From Ianthella basta (taxonomy: Eukaryota > Porifera > Demospongiae > Verongiida > Ianthellidae), in assembly GCA_964019415.1 (NCBI GenBank), contig OZ025874.1, positions 4,801,196-4,865,195 of the forward strand: a stretch of 64,000 bases of DNA, given 5' to 3'. Positions 33,301 to 46,600 of this stretch are shown piece after piece. The notes under the pieces were generated by a model. That model was not told the DNA's origin, ran no database searches, and saw nothing but the letters and a program-made list of their open reading frames with translations. The position numbers were made by a program, and so were the translations under genes. The number at the start of each line of letters is the position of its first letter. Position 1 is the first letter of the stretch.

Positions 33301-36300
33301 CAAAAGAATGGCCATTCTCTTTGCTGGGACAAGTGGTCGTCGCAATTGGGTAGTTGCCTTGCTGAAATGCTTGCCAAACGTTTGACAGAGATACCAGAAG
33401 GTATCTTTTGACATCCTGAAATGTTGTAGGTAGCAATTTTCCTCCCAGTCGGGGTAAATCTTCCCCATGTTCCGCCACAAGAGACACACATCCTTCTCCC
33501 AGAAGCCCTGCTCTCGAGGTGCTGCCCAAAATCTCCTCGGAGCTCGAAGAGAGCAAACCATGTCCTGAAAGGGAGGCAGAACCAAGAGCGAAGACCAAGA
33601 AAGCAGACGCGACAATGATCCACGGCTGCTGGGTGGACGGTGCTGGTCCAAAACGTTGTAGGAGAGACTGCAAAGATGAATTCTTTGAGCGCGGAAAGTG
33701 CTAGACGGCTGCGCTAGCGAGAAAAGGGTGATCCACACAAGTACAATATCCACGGTAGCCATTTTTCCTTCATTTACCATGGATAGGTGAACGGTTTTGT
33801 TTTCTACTGTCACTGTCGCCGCTACCGTCGCCGTCATTTCTACCGTAGTGTGAACGCCGCCTTATAGACTTGGAGTGTAGGGATGTCCGTCTTCTTTCCT
33901 TGCTTCGTTGCAAAAATGCACAACCAGTGACAGAGGGATCTGTTACCATCAGTGAGTAGTATCTGGTCGCTACACAAACCATCAGGAAAATGCTCATTCC
34001 TCTGTTGTCACCAGGTATGAAAGGTACAAACTGCCCATTCAGTACACCTTTTGGTGTTCTCTGGTACAAAACCTTCTTTTCCTTTCTTAACAGCTTCTGA
34101 AAAACAACTGGAAACCTTTCTCCTAGAGGCACTTTCTGTTTTTTCAAACACAAGGCTTTTGTCCGCTTTGCTTCATGCTCGACATTCTTCTGATTTTCCA
34201 TTACAGTTCTTCCATCCCTTTAACTCTGTCCACAACTGCGGTGAAATGCCGCCAAATCTAACTGCACATGCGTACACAGGGTACTTATACATGGAAACCT
34301 GCAGTTGGCTGCAAGGTGTGGATAACTGTGAAATTTTTCCTATCAGCATCTTTTAGCTATGATGTCACATGACATCACTTCCCAATGCAGTGCATTTTTA
34401 CAGGTTGAGCCAACATTTCCCTCAATAATTGCTCTTGGACTCCAGCAAACAGTATAGCAACTCTACCAAAACGCAAAGAACACATTTGTTCTGAGAATAC
34501 ATCCTTATATAATGAGTACAGCAGCAGTACCAGTCAAAAATGACACCTACCAAGCATCAACATCAGGAAATGTAAGGTAAAGTAGGGGTTTTCCGAACAA
34601 GATGGGGTTTCCGAACACTGCGCCGCGCTCCATCTGCATTCGAAGGAACAGCTTCTCGTTGTGTCAGTTTATACATTGACTCTTGTGCTAACTGCATACA
34701 GAAATGGAAGCTGTTCTACTGAGTGCAGGTGAAACGCGACGCCCTGTTTGGAAACCCGTCTTGTTCGGAAACCCCCTCCCCTACCTTAGCATTCACAAAG
34801 ACTGAACTCACTTTTAGACATGATTCACTCTTTCATGTGCTTAGAAGGCAATCTTAAGCTATTTGCAGTTGAATTGAATAATCTGATCGCTCCGTAAACT
34901 ACGTTTTCAGCTCCTCTTTGGCTTCGATTCAATTGCCATCTTCAAAGGTGTCACATTTCTTCCTCAAGCATACTGTCGGTATTCTATTCGCCTTGTCTTG
35001 TATAGCAATGAGCGCACTTTAGTATTTGATAAGTCAAATGGAAAACAAGCATACACGGAATGAAATAAATGAAGTTTAAAAAGGTGCAAAATGGCTGGCA
35101 TATTTACTGTTTCCAGTTATAACCACCCTGTGTAATTGATAAATTCCTTTGGAAATGGCACACAAAACAATTGCATCATCTTGTGATGTTTATTGTAAGA
35201 AAATGGCCGTAGCCCTACTATTGTGAAAAGCAGGATTTCCAGTCTTTATAGTGGTAAGCTGTAAACATCACAACCATATGTAAGAGTTGCCAGTAGAACT
35301 CAAAGATTAGTGCATTTGGCTATTTGGAGATTAGCCCGGATTTAGGTGGCTACACATCTTCTTAGAACGTTTAGCAAGTTTGAGGTGCACCTGAGCTTCC
35401 ATTGCCGAGAAATCGTCAGTTGAATGTAGCTGACTCACCATTTTATTTATATACGCAGAATATGAAATAACAATTAAGAATGGCCACTCCGCCGTAACTC
35501 CTGACGAATTAGGTCTCATTTCGTACCGTATTGATGTTCAATAGAGCTATAACTGTGGAAATCGTCCACTCTAGTGAGAATGAAGCCTTCAGCAGAGTGA
35601 AGCTCATGTTACACTGGCCGAATGTTCCAGTCAGCATTGGGCAAGTGGTCTTCGAAAATATGAAACCAAGGGCGACTTTTGCAGCCAAAAGGTACAAACT
35701 GTAGTTTACATAATGCAGAAGGCATGCCTTATCCAAGTGCATTTACTTAAAGGGTTTGAAAATGTCGTTCAGTGGTACTTTCCATCCCTTCAATGTTGCC
35801 GATTTTCGGCGGCCATTTTCGAATTACATGGATTTGCGCTAATCTTCGATTTCTACTGGCGATTCTCACATATGACATATATATTATGAAGTATAGAAAA
35901 GCGGTTGATATGCCAAATAGCGGGTCTTGGCACTCGGGCGTTTTAAATATTGACCTCTGTGCTTCGCACCTCGGACGATATCTGAAAGCCCTTGGCCTCG
36001 ACCCGCTATTTGGCATATCAACCGCCCTTCTATGCTTTATACTAAACATAATATGTTTAGCTACGGTTGTACATCGATACCTACATCTATATTGAATGTA
36101 TTGGGCAAAGTATTGGGTATAGGGAATATATATTGTATGCCATTTTATTTGGCCGGAACTGGACCGTGTGCGAGACCAAGGGACTTTCAAAGCTGGCTTC
36201 TAAATGTTGTCTTAGTGAACTTTTGATGTCTTCTTCTGCTGCTAATTGTGGAACAGACTCCTACAGCACTTCTGGTCGAGGGGCAAAGAGACAGCTTCAA

Positions 36301-39300
36301 GACAGCGGCCAACAGGTCATTGACTTCACCTTGCGCCTTCTTTGATAATAGCCACGCCTACCTCGGAGAACTTCACTTCACTCCTGTAGCACATTACAGG
36401 AGTAATGTAGAAACTGGTGGCGCCATGATATGTACATGCTAACATTTTTCAACTGTCTGTAGCATTGAAAAGCTTAGCACCCCAGTTGCTGCGACTGCAT
36501 ATGAAGTTGTTGTGATCATTTCCCTTGCATTCAGCACCTGCAGGTGACAAATTAGTCACAGAAAATGGGCAATTTCATGTGAATTTTGTATATTATGTTG
36601 AATATCTTCTTTCTTATACCTGTAATCAAGAAAGGGAGCTTGCCATGATATTGTATGGTTTCTTCTCATTCCAATGATATACCTTTACCTTCACTGAGGC
36701 TCTGCATGTCAATATGTTAAGATAGGGAAATTCCTGCTGCTTTGTTTGTTTTGTCTGTAGCTCGGTTATGGAATGCAATCACCGTATGGGTAACCTAGCA
36801 ACGTGTACGGTGGGAAATGGCCTATCCAACGGTGCATTTGTCAAGGGAGTCATCTAAGCAGGAGGTCAGCGTTTTGAAGCTTTGTGCAACGCTTACAAGC
36901 TTTGATCATGAGAAGGATTGTCTCAGTATGTTTCTGTGTTTCCGCCACCTTTGGGTATTAATTGGAGTGCGATTGGAAGGCTCTTCAGCATCAGATCGCC
37001 AAGTAAAACTGCGCATATACATACTGAGTAGTCGCAAGAAGTAATAATTAGTTTCGCGGTTCCAGACCGTAACTGCGTTGGGAGACAGCACAATGGCAGC
37101 TTGGCTCTGCAAGACTAGTGCACAGGTGTGGTCTGCTCGTGTAGTGCAAGGTAACCTGAGGGGGTAGCTACAGTCTTGATTTTATTCTTCCTATGGCCTC
37201 TCTACTCATCATCATATGGAGCAACTGAAGAGAAAGCTTCTTGCGTGATCTTCTGGGCTTTGAGGTTTGTTGCACTCGCTGGACCAACCATATTTTTCCC
37301 ATGGAGCAGCGCTGCCTGCCCCCCCCCCCCCCTTTTGTAGTGAAGCAAGCTTGAGTCCATACATTCGCAATATATCACATGCGCTTGCTGTTCTTCACCT
37401 GGGCATTGAGCCCAGTTGGTTGGTATGATTCTCTAGCTTGGTCCCATACCACTTTACATTGTTTGCGTATGCGCATTTGGTGCAGTGTGAAAGAGGTAAT
37501 GTATTGCCTTCCCTTTCACTGCATTCTTGCAACTGAAGCTAATTTTAACCATAGATTTAGGTGTATGCTTCTAGTCTGCATTATGCTGTTTATGCCATTG
37601 CTTCGTTTTTCAAATGGGATTATTATGAGAAACTTAACAGACAAAGACCTAGTGTTTACAGAAGCTTTGTTAAACTCATTATCACCTTTCATATTTGGTA
37701 GAGTGATATTAGATCCTGGAGCTCCTATTGTAGTTATACACCTGCGTTGCCATTGCAATGAAGTATATGGATAGTTAGATAGATTGATGAGCTCTTGTAT
37801 TATCTTATTCTTCTATATTTTCCTCATGACATTTTAATGTTGCTGTTATCTCCATGTAGCAACTGAACAGCGGACTCGATCAGCCAGTCTCAGCTTACCT
37901 CGCTCCAGCAGAGACGCAAACAGCCCTAGTCCCACACACTCAGGCAAGTCATCTCCAGTTTCATTCAGCAGCAGCCTTGTAAATAAAAGGAAAACAGCGC
38001 CAGGATTAGTGCACCGTGTAGCTCATCCAATATCTGAGGTTAGTAACCTATTCTTGTTTGGTGATGCTTGTGTGTTTCATCTGTGACACTGTGAATGAAG
38101 ATTTGCATTTTACTTTGTGCCTGGAAGAGACATAGCCGGGCTAAATAGACCCTAGATGGTAATCTAAAGATTTGCCTATCTCTGTCATTATTGGCAAATG
38201 AAATGTTCAACTTCTCTTGTATGTGGCATTGTAACCTGCAGGAGAGCATTTAGGTAAGCTTTTTGCTACTATATTGTTACTTCAACCTATTCTATAAACA
38301 CTTTGTATTAGATGCAAGGCAAGTTATAGAGCCTACCTAAAAGAAGCCTTGATCGTGGCCATTTTACAGGTCTGTCATTTGTTTTTTGTGATAATTGGAC
38401 CTGTACCTCAGAGGAGATTCCTTCATTAGGCTATTTATTAGTATCACACTAAACTACCATATATTGGAAAATTTTGCATTATTGCTTGAAGACAAAGCAA
38501 TTCGAAGTTTTAATTTTGCAATAGGAAATCTGATGAGTGTGTAAATACACATAATATAATAAGCCGAAGATGTGCATTATCAACAATTAATGATAATTGT
38601 TTCTGAATTACATTGCAATGATTATAACACATGCATAATTGACAAACGACATTAATATCAAACAGGAGCACCTACACAGCAATGAATGATTAATTAGAAC
38701 ATGCAGAAAATTCAGCAAACTCAACTAATCCTAGGGATCATGCAACTAGCTCGTATTGAGCAGCAGAGTCCCTCTCTGCAGTCCCAAGGATGGCTGCTGC
38801 ATTACCACGTTGGACTGCCACTGCAACCCACTGCAAGAGATATTGATGTGACAGTGGCTCTGAAGTGGCAGCTGTGATCCGCCATCCGAGGTCTCTTATA
38901 AGGTGGCCTGCCTCTGGCCCCATTGCCCCCAAAGTCCCGACTGCAATAGGGACAAAGAAATGGCTGGAGTCTAGATGGACATACTTCTCCCTCTTCCTCC
39001 GTTCCATTTCTGCTGCCAATGCCCCAGCTTCCCTCGTTGAAAGAGCTGTGTAGGATGGCGCCAGGGTATCAGGGCATGTGACGTCCCAAACCATCACCCT
39101 CCTGCCCCTCCAGGGGACAACAGATGCCCCATCCGGGCGTTTGCCATCTGACTTGTAGATGTCTGTGGGTTCCAGGTGGGCCCAGATCTTCACTGCTTCC
39201 AGCAACCTCTTGACAACATCATTCACAGCACCATGGTGTGAGTGGCAACCCTTGCTGAAACGGCAGCTGAGGCCTCGTGTGCACCGGTCATTCACTTCTG

Positions 39301-40630
39301 CTTCACAGTGGGTGCATTGGTGAGGGCGGCAGAGAGGCAGACCAAGGTGAAGGCCAACTGCAACTCTGACCACATCATTGTCAAGGCGCAGGCCCAGGGA
39401 GGTGACTGGCAGAGCATTGAACCACGCCCCCGACTCTTTGGTGGCTGCCGTGAGGAGGCAGGCCCGCATCATGGGGTCACGTGAGGATTCCAAGAGAGTC
39501 TGCTAGAGGGCTTCAATCCTTGGGGCATCCCAAGCCCGCTGGCGATGGGTGTTGGGAGGAGTGGGGGGAGCTTGGCTGTGTCCCTGGCTCCAGGTGGTTA
39601 TGGCACACTCTACACAAGGGTTTGTAGTGTCTTGCAGCCGAGGGGGAAGGATCTGGTGGACAAGGTCGGCGCAGCCCTCAGCAGAGGCCAGATAGGCAGA
39701 TTATGCCAGCTGAGCAGCGCTTCTGATCCCAACCCCACCAGTACGCACAGGTAGTGAGACTTGCAGCCAAGCAGGCCCCAGCTCCAAACGCACATTGATG
39801 ATGTCACTGAGAATGTCCCTGAGTAGACCATCAAAGTCAATGAGGAGTGTGGATGCAAAACAAAGAGAGGATTGCAGCACGTGAAGGACTTTCAGGATGG
39901 CCAATGAGTGACGAAGAAGCAACAAAGCATCTTGTGTCTGGAGGAGGCGCAGTCTTTCACCCAAGAGTTCTAGCAATCTGATCTTCTCTTTGATTACCAC
40001 ATCTACTGATGTCATGCTACCTACCGGAGATCCAAGAATTTCAACTTGGTCCATGTCGATCACCTGGAGCCCTGGGACAACCTTCAGCAACTGATCCCTG
40101 GTGGTTGGGTCTTCGCAGAGCAGCTTAGACATTTTGCAATATGTGTGTTTATATTTTGCGTTTGTGTTTGATAGTGTGCTTTTAGGATTTCTTACACAGG
40201 GAGCAAGCGAGTGAGGTGTTTGGCTATGACTGCAATGATGATTGAAGGCTGCGTAGTAGGCTGCCAGCGCTGATTTACAGCAATTCTGTGAACTTCCTCT
40301 TTTGTAATTCTCTTTGTACATTAACTTCCACGTTCTGACAGTAGCTAGCTAGCTAACATCCATCAGATTGATGCCCCATTGTTTGGAGTACATCATTACT
40401 GCCTGTTCATTTACTGACTCCATTGCGTAGTTAGCTACCTTGGCCTTCTGTTCAGCTGTGAAAGGCCCAGGGCCGTCGTCACTCGCACTGGAATTAAAAG
40501 CGAAGAAAGCAGACATCTTAAGTCGCGTGGGTTCCTTGGTACATTATGTTTCTGTAAGTACTCATTGTAAATGCATGTGCTGTAAGCAGTCATGTGTCTA
40601 TCTGCTGGAGATTTCTCTGTGCTTGTGTGT

Positions 40631-40680
<50 letters not shown>

Positions 40681-43600
40681 ATGTAGCTGTCTGGTGACTA
40701 TGGTGTGTGTGTACTGTCACTGAGGTGTATGACACAATGTCATGTTTACCAATCATGAGTGACAGAGCAGCGATCGAAGGGAGCAAGTATTTTGAGTTGG
40801 GGTGGCAGCCCCACGTGTTATTTAACTCGAAGTACTTGTTTTCCACTATATGGTATAATACGCTGACAATGGATGGCAAAATACAACAAGGTACAATTAT
40901 ATCATTACAGAACCAACAAATGATTTATTATTACATGAATCTCAGCAAAATCAACCATACCTTAGACTAAATTTATATAGAAATAATAAAATCTTCTACC
41001 AAAATAGCAAGGATGCAGGGATGGCACAAAAAGTACAGAAACAAGTAAAGGCTGTTACACAGTGGAGCATTAACCGTGGTCCCTACATGCAAGAATGTCG
41101 CACCTTATAGTCCTACATCCTTGAATGTAAGGACGATAGTTAATGCTCCACTGTGTAAAAGCCTTTACTTGTTTCTGTACTTTTTGTGCCATCCCTACAT
41201 CCTTGCTATTGTTGTAGAAAATTTTTATTATTTCTAGTTTCTGTACTTTTTATGGTGTGCAAGCTGCACATGCTAAGTGCCACTAGAGGACATCCATGCA
41301 GGTTACAGTATAGGACCTTATTTCTGTAATCCTGGAGCTCGAGGTGTCAGCTATCTCCTAGCTTCTGCACCAGCCCACCTAAGAGTTAGAAACAGTGACC
41401 AGAAGTTAGCCGAGTACTAATTTAAAATGGCTGGATATGCACATCCATGGATGACCTTTTGAAACGATGTGCAAGCTAACTTCAGCCTAATCCCTTGTCT
41501 CATATACACCTCAAATGGCCTCCTGACGGTGTTGGCTGGCTTTTGGACAGAAACTGAAGGAACAGTAGGCGGAAAACTGCCGTTTTTCCTCAACGTCATC
41601 ATAAAATGGCGTCTTGCGTGTAGCAACTTGTCTCCTGAAAACTCGGTAGCCCCAATATGTGAACAATACACTTTTGGAGCCTATACTTCGAAAGAATACA
41701 GTTCAGTTAATGTGCAGTAGTTTCGTAGTTCAATAGCTAATTCTGTTCATTAGTTACAGCTGGAGAAAAAGAATGAATATGAAGAATATGAAGAATATGA
41801 AGACGAAAATGGATGTTTTTGAGTGTCATTTTCTCGCTGACAGACCATGTTTGCTTGCCTTCCAGGTAAGTTTAGTGTATGAATATTTTGTATTTAGCCC
41901 TACGAAGCCTCGTTTTGGCGGTTTTTGCCGCTTTTCGCGATTTCGTCCCTATGCCAATGTATTGTGGATTCGAAACACCCTTTACCATCCCTACATAGAG
42001 AGTACTATCGTACTCTCTGATGCAGTCCTCTACACTACATGTTTCTGGGCACATTTTGTTTGATAGGTAGATGCCAACAAAAAATGATTTTGACTTCAGT
42101 AGAACAGAAAGCGTCAAGTGCCGCCATTTGCAATGACAGATATATTACCAAATAGGGTTGAGCAGCAAGCCGCTTTTCTCTTACATGTACTCCAGGCCTG
42201 CCTTTGGTTTGTTATCGTGTTTGAAGTGCCTATCCATGGCCTTCATTTTTTCTGCTGCTACTGACTGACTAGTCGAATCATGCTAATACATTTACATAGG
42301 ATTAGCCATTTTATTTGGTACCTTCTTAAATGGCCATCATGTGTGTGACATGTAATAATATCATAATGATAATGAGCATGAGTCATACATATACCTAAAG
42401 CTGAAACAATATAAGGCACCTTTGGCACCCTTAAACATGCATTTTAGGACCATGGCTAATGATCTACTGTGTAATATACTTTCTTCAATTTCTAAACTTT
42501 TCGGTGCCATCTCTGCATTTTACTACTTTTGTAGAAAGTGTTCATTGTTCTCTTATATACTGTGATTTTCTTTGTGTGCTATTGTTCATATTGTAAGCTT
42601 TATTGTATACTAGTATATTGCAAATTTCCTTTAAATTAAAAGGGATTTAGGAATGGCCAGCAGAAAATGCATAGAAACAAGCCAACTACTCAGCACTATA
42701 ATGTACGTACCTCATTTCTGTAGAGTTCATTTTAACATTCCTAATTCCCTTGTACATGGAATTTGAACCAACATGTTAATCATACACATTATGGGTGTGT
42801 TACAAGATAATTAGGGATGTCAAATAATCTCCACAAAAATGAGGTGCATTATAGTGCTGAGTAGCTAGCTTGTTTCTATGCTTTTTCTGCTGGCCTACCC
42901 TAAATCCCTTTAAATTTAAAGGAACTTTTTAATATACTAATTTGTACACATTTTGCATTTCCAAAGGACCATGCTACATCAATTTCTTCTTGAGCTGGCT
43001 ATTAAGGCCATTAGTCAGGCATCACTTGACCCTCAAGTGATGCCTGATATATGGCCATACTATATGCTAACCATGAACATGGCAGCATTGGGGTATCTTT
43101 AATTCACAGGGAAGACAAACTTCGTACTTGGTCCAACACTGTACTTATCGGATTGCCACCGGCGCTTAGATCCTAGTCCTTCACATATGCATGTAAGTAG
43201 TCTTATAAATTGGGGTCAATAGGTGCCCTTTGTTGTGTGCTAGGAGCGGGCAATAATTCTGTAGGAAGGAGAATAAAAATGAGATTATGAACAGAACAAA
43301 TGGGGTAAGAGCAGTCTAAGATGCTTTTCTCATATGTGTACTCCAGGTTGCCTTTGGGTGCACTGCCGTCTTCAATACATCCAAAGAAGCCTATCCATGA
43401 TCTTTAATTGTTCTTTGCCACCACCGTTTGGTTAGTTTCGCTGAAGCGCTCTAATACATTAAGATTGGAGATGCCATTTTCATCGGGCACATTCTTAAAT
43501 AGAAGTCATGAATGTGACATCTGATAGTTCAGGCTATACAACTGTCTGTTGAATGTGTAGGTTTCTGTGTGTTATGCAAAACTTGTATGCAGCCATGTTA

Positions 43601-46600
43601 TGCTCTGTGCCATTTGTGCATATATCGATGGAAGTGCATGTTTAATTTCTAATTAAAATTATGCGTAGGATTCCAGCTGTAAACCACATTTGATGAAAGG
43701 TCCCAAGATGGCAGTTGGTGTTGTGCTCAGACTCTTTGGGAAACTTGACAATAAAGGACAAATTGTAGCTTTGAGGTAAGTAGCTTTCCTAGCAATTGAA
43801 TTCAGCCTTGTATCCCATCTGAAAATTAGCAGGAAAGACAGTCTGGGTACCACTGTTTGCACATGCACCTGTCTGAAAGAAGTACTTTAGATTATATGTA
43901 AGATAAATGTGTGCATTTGTATCGAAATCTTAGCAAAGTTCAATGCTAATGAGTAGTATGAGGGTGCATCAATGGCTGTCTATATTGTTCCGTATTGTTT
44001 TCACTTTTAAGTATTCGTATGGCTTCATGTTTGTAATGTAGTGTATACAGTACAGGTTACAAAATACTAGGGTGAAGCCATACAAGGAATGCATCATTGT
44101 GAATATGCAGGCCGGTGCTTGTGCTGTGGGCATGATAGCGCAACTCGGCTCATGTGGCCCACGCTATAGACAGGCAAACATAGGAATGCTGCCTTACTGT
44201 TTGAGTACCTGAGATGGCCTGGTGGTAAAGTGCACACCACGATATTAAAGCTTGCAACATTTTCTGATGTATATATCTTTATTTTCTGAAGAAGATCTTT
44301 GTTCTTGTTTAAGGCGCGCTGAAAGTGGACATATTGTTGTTATTGTTATTGTTATTATTAAAGGTGACCCCTTCAGCCATGGGCTGGTATCAATGGGGGA
44401 CCCAACAGTACAAGCACGATCATATTAACAAGATGACAGAATGACAAAACAAAGAATAGTAGTCTAAAAACAAGCAGGTGATAAACTATGATTGACATGC
44501 ATACTTGTGCAAGCAACAGATTTGTGGAATGAAGGTAATTAATAATGAACATGCACAATGTCATATACACAAATAAATTAAATTAAAGCTGATCTGTAAA
44601 CTTGAAAGAATGAAATTGAATTGGCAAATCAGGCAACAGAGTTCTGTTTGTAAATTGCAAAATTAATTAATAAACAAATAGATAAATTAGGTTAATTTCA
44701 GACAAATAAAATAATGCTAAATTAGTCCATATAGTATTGTTTAATCATGTCCTTAAAGGCATTAGCGCTTGCAGTTCTGATTGGCATAGGTAGTGAATTC
44801 CAGTCAGTGCCTGCCTTGTAATGAAATGAGTTAGCCATCCAGTTTGATCTAATGCTTTGCAAGTATATATCATTCTCCCTTCTAGAACTACGCAGACCCA
44901 GGTCCTTATGCGTTCTGAACAGCTTAGCCATGTACCTTGGACAGTCACCCGATAAATATCTCTTTGTGACTGCCGCTCGCATCATTTTCCTTCTATTGCC
45001 TACTGTCATCCACCCTAGTTGGGATCTCACTGAGGCAGAGGGACAGTCCCAGCTTTCACCGAGAATCATCCTCATACCTTTCTTCTGTATTCTGTCTAGC
45101 TTGGTGGCATCCTGCTTACTACATTCTGCCCACACGGCTGCACAGTAATCAAGATGTGGCTGGACTAATGCCTGGTACAGGTGCTTTCTCAATTCTGCTG
45201 GTAGAGCTTGTTTGACTTTACAGACAAGACCCAGTGTAGAAAGGCATTTCCTCTTCACTCTGTCCACGTGTTTACTCCAATTCAGTTGCCTGTCTACGAT
45301 CACTCCTAGATACTTCACGTCATCACACTTCTTCAGCGCTTCCTGTTCCACCAATACTCGCAGGCCATTGGCCTTCTTTTCTTGACACTTCCTAGACAGA
45401 CTCATAAATTGAGTTTTGTGCACATTCATTGTCAGGCCATTCATACCAAGCCATGTAGTAAGTCTTGTAAGGTCATCTGTGAGCACCTCTTCCACCACTT
45501 TGGCACTTTTGTCAGAGAAATATACAGTAGTGTCATCAGCATACAACATTACTGTGCTTTTCAGCAGCGCTGCTGGCAGGTCATTCACAAATATGCTGAA
45601 AAGTAATGGTCCTAAAATAGACCCTTGTGGGACACCCACATGTATATTTGCCCACTCAGAGATTGCATCTCCATGAACCACACACTGCCTCCTGCCATTA
45701 AGATAGTTTCTGAACAACTCCAAAGTTTCACCTCGAAAACCGTACAGAGAACGTTTCTGCAGCAGTAAGTTGTGATTGACAGAGTCAAATGCCTTGCTAA
45801 GATCAATGAAGGCAGATCCAACTATTTCATTCTTTTCCAGGCAGTCTCTCCAGTCTTCCACGGTTTTCAAATGGACATCCTGTGTACAGTGATTTGGCCT
45901 AAAGCCAGATTGAGCTTCATGGAGGATGTCATGCTTGTCAAGGTACCTGGAGACTTGCATGTGTACCAACGATTCAAAAACCTTCGCGACAACTGGGAGG
46001 ATGGAAATGGGGTGATAGTCCTCTGAAGTTCTCGGTTTAGCTGTCTTGGGGATAGGAATGATCTTAGCTGCTTTCCATTCAGAAGGGATCTTAGATACCC
46101 TCAAACCAGAGTTGAAGAGGTTGCACAAACTATCACAAATGGAGGGAGCAGTGGTCTTTAGCATCCATGCACTGATACTGTTCACGCCGGTTGCCTTTTT
46201 TGTGTCGAGTCTAGCTAATGCTTTGGCGACCTCCTCTCTAGTGAAAGGTTCCAAAGTGATGGATGTAGATTGACCTGGAAAGGCAGAGGGTTGCAGCGTT
46301 TTTGGGAGGTACCACTTAGCCTAGAAAAGTAGTCACTGAATGTCCCAGCAGCATCACCCTCATGTGCAATGTCATGATCAGCTATACTTGGTGTAGCTCG
46401 TTTGCCTCTACCCAGGAGTCTATTCAACTGCTTCCAAGTTCTCCTTGCTGACCTTGAAGGCTTGTTGGTCAGTGACACAAAGAAGGCATGCTTGGCTTGC
46501 TTCAATGCCACAGTGACTTTATTCCTGACATTTCTGTAGCTGTTCCATAACTCATCACTACCAATTCTGCTGGCCCGGCTACGTATCTGATTTCTCTTTC

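Larger units (their letters stand above)
30645..33861. mobile_element. Harbinger (PIF/ISL2EU-type) DNA transposon, full length, with TTA target duplication
   Basis: Terminal inverted repeats of 39 bp (30645-30683 and 33823-33861, starting GGCGGCGTTCACACTACGGT) are identical to each other. TTA flanks both ends (30642-30644 and 33862-33864), the 3-bp target typical of Harbingers. It encodes two convergent proteins, as the family does: a Myb/SANT-like DNA-binding protein (plus strand, from 30823) and a HARBI1-like transposase (minus strand, from 33770). Identical TIRs suggest a fairly recent insertion, yet both proteins are now broken and the transposase is split by a Helitron. It sits inside a Crypton-like gene. 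Confidence 0.93.

Noticed and set aside
36817-37044. 75-residue + frame in the FNIP intron as a possible exon
   Set aside because: No FNIP similarity, and exons D and E already join in phase without it.
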